A DNA stretch of 39,598 nt from a bacterium (GTDB lineage: Bacteria > Bacillota > Clostridia > Lachnospirales > Lachnospiraceae): NCBI GenBank assembly GCA_004562765.1, contig SFRL01000029.1, positions 1-39,598 of the forward strand, read 5' to 3'. Made by a program: the position numbers and the translations under genes. Numbering within the stretch: position 1 is the stretch's first letter; every line of letters begins with the position of its first letter. The notes beneath the pieces were generated by a model. That model did no database searches. It saw only the letters and a list, made by a program, of their open reading frames with translations, and was not told where the DNA came from. This document shows positions 32,925 through 39,598 of this stretch, in pieces.

Positions 32925-33185
32925 ATGGAGAATTTCACAGGTACAGATTTTATCTTAGGTTGTTCAGCAATCGGCGCCGGTCTGGCAGTTATCGCCGGTA
33001 TCGGACCTGGTATTGGACAGGGTATCGCAGCCGGACACGGTGCGTCAGCAGTAGGACGTAACCCCGGCGCAAAGGGTGACATCACTTCTACGATGTTACT
33101 TGGACAGGCAGTTGCAGAGACCACTGGTCTGTATGGTCTGGTCGTAGCACTGCTGTTAATGTTCGTAAAGCCGCTGGCAAGATAA
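32925..33185 (+). CDS. atpE: ATP synthase Fo subunit c, predicted Na+ type
   Basis: The 86-residue hairpin protein forms the rotor ring. Helix 1 contains AGIGPGIGQG, helix 2 GQAVAETTGLYG, with the ion-binding Glu65. Gln32, Val63, Glu65, Thr66, Thr67 and Tyr70 correspond in position to the sodium-coordinating set Gln32, Val63, Glu65, Ser66, Thr67 and Tyr70 known from Ilyobacter tartaricus, so the ring is predicted to carry Na+. The RNPGAKGD loop that contacts F1 is present (R45-N46-P47). The start follows AGGAGG. Confidence 0.95.
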   Translation: MENFTGTDFILGCSAIGAGLAVIAGIGPGIGQGIAAGHGASAVGRNPGAKGDITSTMLLGQAVAETTGLYGLVVALLLMFVKPLAR

Positions 33186-33233
33186 GAACGTATCGTTATC
33201 AACAATAAAAAAAGGAGGTAACACTTCTAGGTT

Positions 33234-33749
33234 ATGGAAAGATTATTTGATCTGGACATGCAGTTGGTACATGATACGATATTGCTCGCGATTGCAGTAT
33301 TTTTCCTGTTCCTCGCAATGAGCTACCTGCTCTTTAATCCGGTTCGAAAGATGCTCGAAGACCGTAAGTTAAAGATCAAGACAGAGCTGGATGACGCGGC
33401 GGCGGACAAGGCGGACGCGGCGGCGCTGAAAGTGCAGTACGAGGAAAAGCTGAGAGATATTGACAAGGAAGCAGAGGCGATCCTTTCCGAGGCAAGGCAG
33501 AAAGCGCTTCACAACGAAGCGAAGATCGTGGAGGGGGCGAAGGAAGAAGCCGCACGCATCATTGCCCGTGCCAATGAGGAGGCTCTGCTCGAGAAGAAGC
33601 GTGTTGTCGATGAGATGAAGCAGGAGATGATCGCTGTGGCAGCAGCTATGGCATCTAAGGTCATCAGTGCAAATATCGACATCAACATTCAGAACCAACT
33701 GGTCGATGAGACAATAAAGGAAATGGGTGATTCAACATGGCTAAGCTAG
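33234..33749 (+). CDS. atpF: ATP synthase Fo subunit b
   Basis: Subunit b is the peripheral stalk. The 171-residue protein has one N-terminal membrane helix (residues 14-33) and a long charged coiled coil (residues 38-150). It begins ATGGAAAG at 33234, with AAAGGAGGT 14 bases upstream, which is a rather long spacing. The last 13 bases overlap atpH, which suggests coupling. Confidence 0.95.
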   Translation: MERLFDLDMQLVHDTILLAIAVFFLFLAMSYLLFNPVRKMLEDRKLKIKTELDDAAADKADAAALKVQYEEKLRDIDKEAEAILSEARQKALHNEAKIVEGAKEEAARIIARANEEALLEKKRVVDEMKQEMIAVAAAMASKVISANIDINIQNQLVDETIKEMGDSTWLS

Positions 33750-34303
33750 TATCCAAAACATACGGTGATGCATTGTTTGAATTAGCAGTGGAATCCAACC
33801 AGTTAGATTCGTTTTTGGAGGAGGCCAAAGGCGTGCTTTCCGTACTGGAAAGTCACGATGAGCTAAATCGGCTGATGAATCATCCGAAGATCGTAAAAGA
33901 GGAAAAAATAGCGACTCTGGAAAACATTTTCAAAGGCCGCATCAAAGATGAGCTGGTGGGCTTGCTTCGGATGTTAGTGGAAAAAGACCATTACAACGAT
34001 ACCACCGCTGTACTTGAATATTTTATAGAGCAGGCGAAGGAATACAAACATATCGGCACTGCTTATGTCACCACAGTGATGACACTGGGTGAGATCCAGA
34101 AGGCTAATCTGGTAGAAAAACTTCTGGCAACCACAGATTATGTGGAATTTGAAATGCACTACGAGGTAGACCCCTCCCTCATCGGAGGAATGGTCGTTCG
34201 TATCAAGGACCGGGTCGTTGACAGCAGCATCAAGAGCAAGCTGGCGACGCTCAGCTCCGAATTATCAAAAATACAGTTGAAAGTAGGTGAATGCGCTCCA
34301 TGA
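33737..34303 (+). CDS. atpH: ATP synthase F1 subunit delta
   Basis: The 188-residue delta subunit joins F1 to the peripheral stalk. It begins KTYGDALFELAVESNQLDSF, the usual OSCP/delta helix, and ends with the conserved GGMVVRIKDRVVDSSIKSKL beta region. It overlaps atpF at its start and atpA at its end. Confidence 0.96.
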   Translation: MAKLVSKTYGDALFELAVESNQLDSFLEEAKGVLSVLESHDELNRLMNHPKIVKEEKIATLENIFKGRIKDELVGLLRMLVEKDHYNDTTAVLEYFIEQAKEYKHIGTAYVTTVMTLGEIQKANLVEKLLATTDYVEFEMHYEVDPSLIGGMVVRIKDRVVDSSIKSKLATLSSELSKIQLKVGECAP

Positions 34304-35805
34304 ATTTGAGACCAGAGGAAATCAGTTCCGTGATCAAGGAGCAGATTGCCCGTTATGCGTCAACACTTGAGGTGGCAGACGTTGGTACTGTTATCCAGGT
34401 GGCAGACGGTATTGCGCGTATCCACGGTCTGGAAAACGCAATGCAGGGCGAGCTTTTGGAATTTCCGGGCGAAGTATATGGAATGGTATTGAACCTTGAG
34501 GAAGACAATGTTGGTGCCGTATTACTCGGAGCCAATAAAAATATCAACGAGGGCGATACCGTAAAGACGACCGGTCGTGTGGTAGAGGTTCCCGTCGGCG
34601 ATGCATTGATCGGACGTGTAGTGAATGCACTGGGACAGCCGATTGACGGCAAGGGACCGATCCAGACAGACAAATACCGTGCCATCGAGCGAGTGGCAAG
34701 CGGCGTTATCTCCAGAAAATCTGTAGATACCCCGTTACAGACAGGTATCAAGGCGATCGATTCCATGATCCCCATCGGACGCGGACAGCGTGAGCTGATC
34801 ATCGGCGACAGACAGACCGGAAAGACAGCGATCGCGATCGATACCATTATCAATCAGAAGGGACAGGGTGTGAAGTGTATCTATGTAGCCATCGGACAGA
34901 AGGCTTCTACCGTAGCTTCCATCGTGAATACCCTGGAGGAGTTCGGCGCAATGGCATATACCACCGTCGTAGCTTCCACCGCCAGTGAGCTGGCACCTTT
35001 ACAGTATATTGCACCGTACGCAGGATGTGCCATCGGTGAGGAATGGATGGAGAACGGCGAGGACGTTCTGGTTGTTTATGATGACTTAAGTAAACATGCA
35101 ACCGCATACCGTACACTCTCCTTGCTCCTCCGCAGACCGCCGGGACGTGAGGCATATCCGGGTGATGTATTCTATCTGCACTCCAGACTGCTGGAGCGTG
35201 CAGCGCGGTTGTCCGACAAGCTGGGCGGCGGTTCACTGACCGCACTGCCGATCATCGAGACACAGGCGGGCGACGTATCCGCATACATTCCGACAAACGT
35301 CATCTCCATCACAGACGGACAGATCTATCTGGAGACAGAGATGTTCAACGCCGGATTCCGTCCGGCGATCAACGCAGGTCTCTCCGTATCCCGTGTAGGA
35401 GGCGCTGCACAGATCAAGGCGATGAAGAAGATCGCGGCTCCGATCCGTACCGAGCTGGCACAGTATACAGAGCTTGCAGCCTTCTCACAGTTTGGCTCTG
35501 AGCTGGACGATGCCACCAAGGAGACACTGGCACAGGGAACCCGTCTGCAGGAAATGTTAAAGCAGCCGCAGTACAAGCCCATGCCGGTAGAAAATCAGGT
35601 CATCATCATCTACGCAGCGACCAAGCGATATCTGCTTGATATTCCGGTGGAGGATGTTCTTCGCTTTGAGGGCGAGCTGATCGAGTTCGTTTCCACCAAG
35701 TATCCGGAGATCCTGGAGTCTATCCGTGAGACAAAGCAGATGGATGAGGAGACTGAGAAGAAGCTGATCCAGGCGATCGAAGAATGCAAAAAATCTTTTA
35801 AGTAG
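34300..35805 (+). CDS. atpA: ATP synthase F1 subunit alpha
   Basis: The 501-residue non-catalytic subunit has the P-loop GDRQTGKTAIA near residue 170, the family block GQPIDGKGPI and the PGREAYPGDVFYLHSRLLERAA signature. The ATG 34300 is chosen since AGGTGA lies ten bases upstream; ATG 34291 lies only one base from it. The start overlaps the atpH stop. Confidence 0.97.
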   Translation: MNLRPEEISSVIKEQIARYASTLEVADVGTVIQVADGIARIHGLENAMQGELLEFPGEVYGMVLNLEEDNVGAVLLGANKNINEGDTVKTTGRVVEVPVGDALIGRVVNALGQPIDGKGPIQTDKYRAIERVASGVISRKSVDTPLQTGIKAIDSMIPIGRGQRELIIGDRQTGKTAIAIDTIINQKGQGVKCIYVAIGQKASTVASIVNTLEEFGAMAYTTVVASTASELAPLQYIAPYAGCAIGEEWMENGEDVLVVYDDLSKHATAYRTLSLLLRRPPGREAYPGDVFYLHSRLLERAARLSDKLGGGSLTALPIIETQAGDVSAYIPTNVISITDGQIYLETEMFNAGFRPAINAGLSVSRVGGAAQIKAMKKIAAPIRTELAQYTELAAFSQFGSELDDATKETLAQGTRLQEMLKQPQYKPMPVENQVIIIYAATKRYLLDIPVEDVLRFEGELIEFVSTKYPEILESIRETKQMDEETEKKLIQAIEECKKSFK

Positions 35806-35826
35806 AAACAAAGGCGGTGAAAAATT

Positions 35827-36690
35827 ATGGCTTCGATGAGAGACATCAAGCGAAGAAAGAGCAGCATACAGAGTACGCAGCAAATCACAAAAGCCATGAA
35901 ATTAGTTTCTACCGTAAAGTTGCAGAAGGCAAAGCTTCATGCAGAGGCGACAGACCCGTATTTTAACCACATGTACCAGACAGTGACATCCATTCTGGCA
36001 AAGTCCGGTAACATCAACCATCCGTATCTGACACCCGGCGCATCAGACAAGATCGCAGTGGTGGTCATTACTTCAAACCGCGGACTGGCAGGCGGATACA
36101 ACGCGAATGTTACCAAGCTTGTGACGAACAATCAGGAACTTCTCCCGAAGGATAAGGTAGAGGTATTCTGTATCGGAAGCAAGGGACGCGAGACGCTGGA
36201 GCGCTATGGCTACACCATCAAGGAGGATCACTCCGCCATCATGGAGGCTCCCAGCTATGAGGACGCTGCAGCCGTGTGCGCGCGTGTGCTGGATGCGTTT
36301 ACCAGAGGTGAGATCGGTGAGATCTATCTCGCCTACACCCATTTTAAAAATACGGTCGTCCATATACCAAAACTAATGAAGCTGCTTCCGGTGGAGTTTT
36401 CCGACGAGGAGATCTCTGCGGCAGATGACAAGCTGATCATGAACTATGAGCCGAATGTTGAGGAGGCTCTGGATCTGATCATTCCCAAATACGTGACCAG
36501 TATTTTTTACGGTGCGTTGGTGGAGGCGCTTGCCAGTGAAAACGGAGCCAGAATGCAGGCAATGGATTCAGCTACAAGTAATGCGGAAGACATGATTAGT
36601 GATTTGTCTTTGAAATACAATCGTGCGCGCCAGGGTTCCATTACCCAGGAGTTGACAGAGATCATCGCCGGCGCGGAAGCGATCTCATAA
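35827..36690 (+). CDS. atpG: ATP synthase F1 subunit gamma
   Basis: The 287-residue central rotor shaft has the expected long helices at both ends: RDIKRRKSSIQSTQQITKAM at the start and the ATSNAEDMISDLSLKYNRAR to TQELTEIIAGAEAI terminal helix. A helical middle part with SNRGLAGGYNANV is typical. It lies 21 bases after atpA. Confidence 0.97.
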   Translation: MASMRDIKRRKSSIQSTQQITKAMKLVSTVKLQKAKLHAEATDPYFNHMYQTVTSILAKSGNINHPYLTPGASDKIAVVVITSNRGLAGGYNANVTKLVTNNQELLPKDKVEVFCIGSKGRETLERYGYTIKEDHSAIMEAPSYEDAAAVCARVLDAFTRGEIGEIYLAYTHFKNTVVHIPKLMKLLPVEFSDEEISAADDKLIMNYEPNVEEALDLIIPKYVTSIFYGALVEALASENGARMQAMDSATSNAEDMISDLSLKYNRARQGSITQELTEIIAGAEAIS

Positions 36691-36715
36691 CTAAAAATAA
36701 TAAAGGAGTGAAACA

Positions 36716-38104
36716 ATGGCAGAAAATATTGGAAAAATCACTCAGATCATTGGTGCGGTCCTGGATATCAAATTCCCTGAGGGAAAGATTCCGGAGATCA
36801 ACGAGGCGATCGAGATCACCCGTAAAAACGGTGAGCGTCTGGTGGCTGAGGTCGCATCACATCTGGGTGATGACACCGTAAAATGTATTGCCATGGGTCC
36901 CACCGACGGACTGGTGCGCGGTATGGATGCAAAAGCAACCGGCGCGCCGATCACCGTACCTGTAGGTGAGAATACACTGGGACGTATCTTCAACGTGCTC
37001 GGTGAGCCCATTGATGAGCAGCCTGCTCCTACTGATGTGGAGTACATGCCCATTCATAGACCCGCTCCCAGCTTTGAGGAACAGGCAACATCTTCCGAGA
37101 TGTTGGAGACCGGTATCAAGGTCGTAGATCTGCTTTGCCCTTATCAGAAGGGTGGAAAGATCGGTCTGTTCGGAGGTGCAGGAGTAGGAAAAACCGTACT
37201 GATCCAGGAGCTGATCCACAACATTGCGACAGAGCATGGTGGATACTCCGTTTTCACCGGTGTAGGCGAGCGTACCCGTGAGGGTAACGACCTCTACTAC
37301 GAGATGAAGGAATCAGGCGTTATCGATAAGACGACGATGGTGTTCGGACAGATGAACGAGCCGCCCGGAGCACGTATGCGTGTCGGCTTGACCGGACTGA
37401 CCATGGCAGAATACTTCCGTGACAAGGGTGGAAAGGATGTGCTGTTATTCATTGACAACATCTTCCGTTTTACCCAGGCAGGATCAGAGGTATCCGCGCT
37501 GTTGGGACGTATGCCTTCAGCCGTAGGTTATCAGCCCACCTTACAGACAGAGATGGGTGCGCTTCAGGAGCGTATCACATCCACAAAGAACGGTTCTATC
37601 ACTTCCGTACAGGCAGTTTATGTGCCTGCGGATGACTTGACAGACCCTGCGCCGGCAACTACATTCGCGCATTTGGACGCAACCACTGTATTGGAGCGTT
37701 CCATCGCAGCGCTTGGTATTTACCCGGCTGTAGACCCGCTGGCATCTACCTCCCGTATCCTCGATCCCCGTATCGTTGGCGAGGAGCACTTCAAGGTAGC
37801 CCGCGGTGTGCAGGAGATCTTACAGAAGTATAAGGAATTACAGGATATCATCGCGATCCTCGGTATGGACGAGCTGTCAGAGGATGACAAGGTAGTCGTA
37901 AACCGTGCGCGTAAGATCCAGAGATATCTGTCACAGCCGTTCCATGTAGCAACACAGTTTACCGGAATGGAAGGAAAATATGTACCCATCGCCGAGACGA
38001 TCCGTGGTTTCAAGGAGATCCTGGAAGGAAAGCACGACGATATTCCTGAGGGACTGTTCCTGAATGCAGGTTCTATCGATGAAGTACGTGCCCGCATGAA
38101 ATAG
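36716..38104 (+). CDS. atpD: ATP synthase F1 subunit beta
   Basis: The 462-residue catalytic subunit has the P-loop GGAGVGKTVL (about 156-165), GERTREGNDLYYEM with the catalytic Glu, and the family signature PAVDPLASTSR. Sequences and length are standard. It starts 25 bases after atpG, behind AAAGGAGTG. Confidence 0.98.
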   Translation: MAENIGKITQIIGAVLDIKFPEGKIPEINEAIEITRKNGERLVAEVASHLGDDTVKCIAMGPTDGLVRGMDAKATGAPITVPVGENTLGRIFNVLGEPIDEQPAPTDVEYMPIHRPAPSFEEQATSSEMLETGIKVVDLLCPYQKGGKIGLFGGAGVGKTVLIQELIHNIATEHGGYSVFTGVGERTREGNDLYYEMKESGVIDKTTMVFGQMNEPPGARMRVGLTGLTMAEYFRDKGGKDVLLFIDNIFRFTQAGSEVSALLGRMPSAVGYQPTLQTEMGALQERITSTKNGSITSVQAVYVPADDLTDPAPATTFAHLDATTVLERSIAALGIYPAVDPLASTSRILDPRIVGEEHFKVARGVQEILQKYKELQDIIAILGMDELSEDDKVVVNRARKIQRYLSQPFHVATQFTGMEGKYVPIAETIRGFKEILEGKHDDIPEGLFLNAGSIDEVRARMK

Positions 38105-38114
38105 GGGGTAGCGT

Positions 38115-38519
38115 ATGGCAGATGAAAGCAAGATTTTTCAGGTAGAGATCATCACACCCGAGCGTGTCTTTTACACCGGAGAGGCGACCATGATCGAGTT
38201 CACCTCTGTGGAGGGAGACATGGGTGTGTATAAAAACCATATTCCGCTGACAACGGTTCTTGCCCCCGGTATCGTTACGATCACCGAGGAGGACGGACAG
38301 AAGAAAGCGGCAGTACATTCCGGATTTGCACAGATTCTCGGAGATAAGGTGACGCTCCTTGCGGAGATCGCCGAGTGGCCCGATGAGATCGACTGGGACC
38401 GTGCCGAGGCAGCCAAGCGGCGTGCGGAGGAGCGGCTTGCAGCCAAAACAGAAAATCTGGATGTGGCAAGAGCAGAGCTGGCACTGCGCAGGGCGCTGGT
38501 GCGTATCAGCCTGCGATAG
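38115..38519 (+). CDS. atpC: ATP synthase F1 subunit epsilon
   Basis: The 134-residue protein has the beta-sandwich start (FQVEIITPERVFYTGEATMIEF, SVEGDMGVYKNHIPL) and the C-terminal two-helix region (EAAKRRAEERLAAK) that can inhibit ATP hydrolysis. It ends the operon before two hairpins. Confidence 0.96.
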   Translation: MADESKIFQVEIITPERVFYTGEATMIEFTSVEGDMGVYKNHIPLTTVLAPGIVTITEEDGQKKAAVHSGFAQILGDKVTLLAEIAEWPDEIDWDRAEAAKRRAEERLAAKTENLDVARAELALRRALVRISLR

Positions 38520-38532
38520 TGAAAAATATAAA

Positions 38533-38565
38533 AAGCTGTTCTCCTGGAAGGAGAGCAGCTTGAAT
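38533..38565 (+). terminator. First hairpin after the atp operon
   Basis: AAGCTGTTCTCCT (38533-38545) pairs with AGGAGAGCAGCTT (38549-38561) with one G-T wobble. The following TGAATTG is a poor T tract, so termination may rely on the second hairpin. Confidence 0.6.
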
Positions 38566-38572
38566 TGTAGGC

Positions 38573-38610
38573 AAAGTCCTCGGCTGAGCAGGGTCGAGGA
38601 CTTTTCTATA
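38573..38610 (+). terminator. Second terminator after the atp operon
   Basis: AAAGTCCTCG (38573-38582) pairs perfectly with CGAGGACTTT (38595-38604), followed by TCTATAT. Confidence 0.75.
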
Positions 38611-38641
38611 TATGATTAGATGCATGCACGGAGGAAATATC

Positions 38642-39499
38642 ATGGATAAGAAAAGAGTTAGTCAGATTAAAGAACAGTTTGATCTTATTATACATAGCGA
38701 TGAGGCTGCAAATATTGAATTTTGGCATGCTCGTGAGTTGATGCCATTGCTTGGGTATGAGCGATGGGAAAATTTTGATAAGGCGATCTCTCGTGCAATA
38801 GAATCCTGTGAAACGAGTGGGATTAAGGTGTCTGACCATTTTCGTGAGGTCACGAAAATGGTCTCTTTAGGAAGTGGAGCTCAAAGACCTGTGAAAGATT
38901 ATATGTTGACACGTTATGCCTGCTACTTGATTGCTCAAAACGGCGATCCTAAGAAAGAAGAAATCGCTTTTGCACAAAGTTATTTTGCTGTACAAACCAG
39001 AAAGCAGGAATTAATCGAGGAGCGTATTGCTTTAATTGAGCGTACCGAGGCTCGAGGTAGATTGCGCGAATCAGAAAAACGTCTTTCTCAGAATATTTAT
39101 GAACGCGGTGTCGATGATGCAGGATTCGGACGCATTCGCTCTAAAGGGGATTGTGCGCTTTTTGGCGGTTATACGACGCAGGAGATGAAAAATCGTTTAG
39201 GGGCAAAGGACACCCGTCCGCTTGCGGATTTTTTACCGACATTGACGATTGCGGCCAAAAATCTGGCAACAGAAATGACAAATTACAATGTTGAAGAAAA
39301 GGATTTGCAGGGGGAACATGCGATTACAGGGGAACATGTGCAGAACAATCTTTCTGTTCGGGAGATGCTGGGTAATCGTGGAATCAAGCCAGAGGATCTT
39401 CCGCCAGCTGAAGACATTAAGAAGTTGGAACGGCGTGTAAAATCACAGGAGAAGAAATTGGCAGCTCAGTCTGGAAAATTGCCGGAAAACAGGCTTTAG
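38642..39499 (+). CDS. DinD-like protein (BRO-N/antirepressor related)
   Basis: The 285-residue product resembles DNA-damage-inducible protein D. Residues 25-115 hold the BRO-N-like domain (FWHARELMPLLGYERWENF, KVSDHFREVTKMVSLGSGAQR, DYMLTRYACYLIAQNGDP), and the C-terminal half has the DinD block GRIRSKGDCALFGGYTTQEMK and ATEMTNYNV followed by a charged coiled coil. The ATG at 38642 follows GGAGG. A 13-base-pair hairpin lies inside (38834-38863). The gene looks richer in A+T than the atp genes, which suggests transfer. Its function in SOS or phage defence is unknown. Confidence 0.87.
   Translation: MDKKRVSQIKEQFDLIIHSDEAANIEFWHARELMPLLGYERWENFDKAISRAIESCETSGIKVSDHFREVTKMVSLGSGAQRPVKDYMLTRYACYLIAQNGDPKKEEIAFAQSYFAVQTRKQELIEERIALIERTEARGRLRESEKRLSQNIYERGVDDAGFGRIRSKGDCALFGGYTTQEMKNRLGAKDTRPLADFLPTLTIAAKNLATEMTNYNVEEKDLQGEHAITGEHVQNNLSVREMLGNRGIKPEDLPPAEDIKKLERRVKSQEKKLAAQSGKLPENRL
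38834..38863 (+). repeat. Perfect 13-base-pair inverted repeat within the DinD-like gene
   Basis: GACCATTTTCGTG (38834-38846) and CACGAAAATGGTC (38851-38863) are perfect inverted copies around AGGT. Codons at this site specify SDHFREVTKMVS, a conserved stretch of DinD, so part of the pairing may be fortuitous. Confidence 0.8.
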
Positions 39500-39598
39500 A
39501 ATCTTTATATTATCTCCAGTAAAAAAGTGTTCAATACGTGGAATATAAAAATAAAAAGAATGGGATAATAAAGTGTCTCTTGTTTCAGGTTATGGGGA
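39500..39598. other. A/T-rich tail without a gene
   Basis: The last 99 bases are rich in A and T; I see no coding frame, hairpin or terminator of note. Confidence 0.4.

Noticed and set aside
1..39598. CRISPR array, tRNA or rRNA genes
   Set aside because: No regularly spaced direct repeats, tRNA cloverleaf or rRNA segments were found when reading both strands.

Overview
The window looks like a chromosomal segment of a Gram-positive anaerobe of the Clostridia, most likely Lachnospiraceae. The pointers are strong AGGAGG ribosome sites, the gdpP-rplI-dnaB block, MecA, a CwlD-type amidase, a 2x[4Fe-4S] ferredoxin, a DUF1858 protein, and a sua5 - arginine/tyrosine phosphatase - dCMP deaminase - atp order that recalls the Firmicutes ywlC-ywlE-atp neighbourhood. 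This assignment is inference from gene content; no marker such as 16S rRNA is present.

Region 1 (1-1212, minus strand) holds the 5' part of an unrecognised coiled-coil-like gene and a GNAT acetyltransferase. Region 2 (1412-10630, plus) is a cassette of secreted proteins, all with signal peptides: four Big_2-type (bacterial Ig-like) proteins, a GLUG-like repeat protein, an SH3/SLH/ricin-lectin protein and a CAP/SLH protein. Between the first and second lies a scar made of a decapitated Big_2 paralogue, a 57-base exact inverted copy of the inside of another paralogue, and a transposase fragment.

Region 3 (10676-16842, plus) is a molybdenum operon: a MoeA-like molybdopterin-binding protein, moaC, moaA, a MOSC protein, mogA/moaB and the molybdate transporter modABC. 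It starts from a promoter embedded in the terminator of the previous gene. Region 4 (16849-21628) has a MerR-like gene divergent from gdpP-rplI-dnaB (c-di-AMP turnover, ribosome, replication). Region 5 (21693-23194) has a ferredoxin (minus), a DUF1858 redox protein (plus) behind a striking palindrome, and mecA (minus).

Region 6 (23441-26534, plus) is the least familiar part: a Ser/Thr kinase fused to a degenerate MinD/TadZ-like domain, a second degenerate MinD/TadZ-like protein, a membrane-anchored SAF/CpaB-like protein that seems to lack a standard start codon, and a 70-residue protein. It resembles a Tad/Flp pilus regulatory module without the pilus machinery. Region 7 (26837-29389) carries a membrane-anchored SH3-GH18 glycosidase and a CwlD-like amidase, both peptidoglycan-directed. 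Region 8 (29432-31440) is sua5, a low-molecular-weight phosphatase and a dCMP deaminase. Region 9 (31488-38519) is a complete F-type ATP synthase operon whose c subunit carries the sodium-binding residue set. Region 10 (38642-39499) is a DinD-like gene, apparently richer in A+T, after two tandem hairpins; the last 99 bases hold no gene that I can see.
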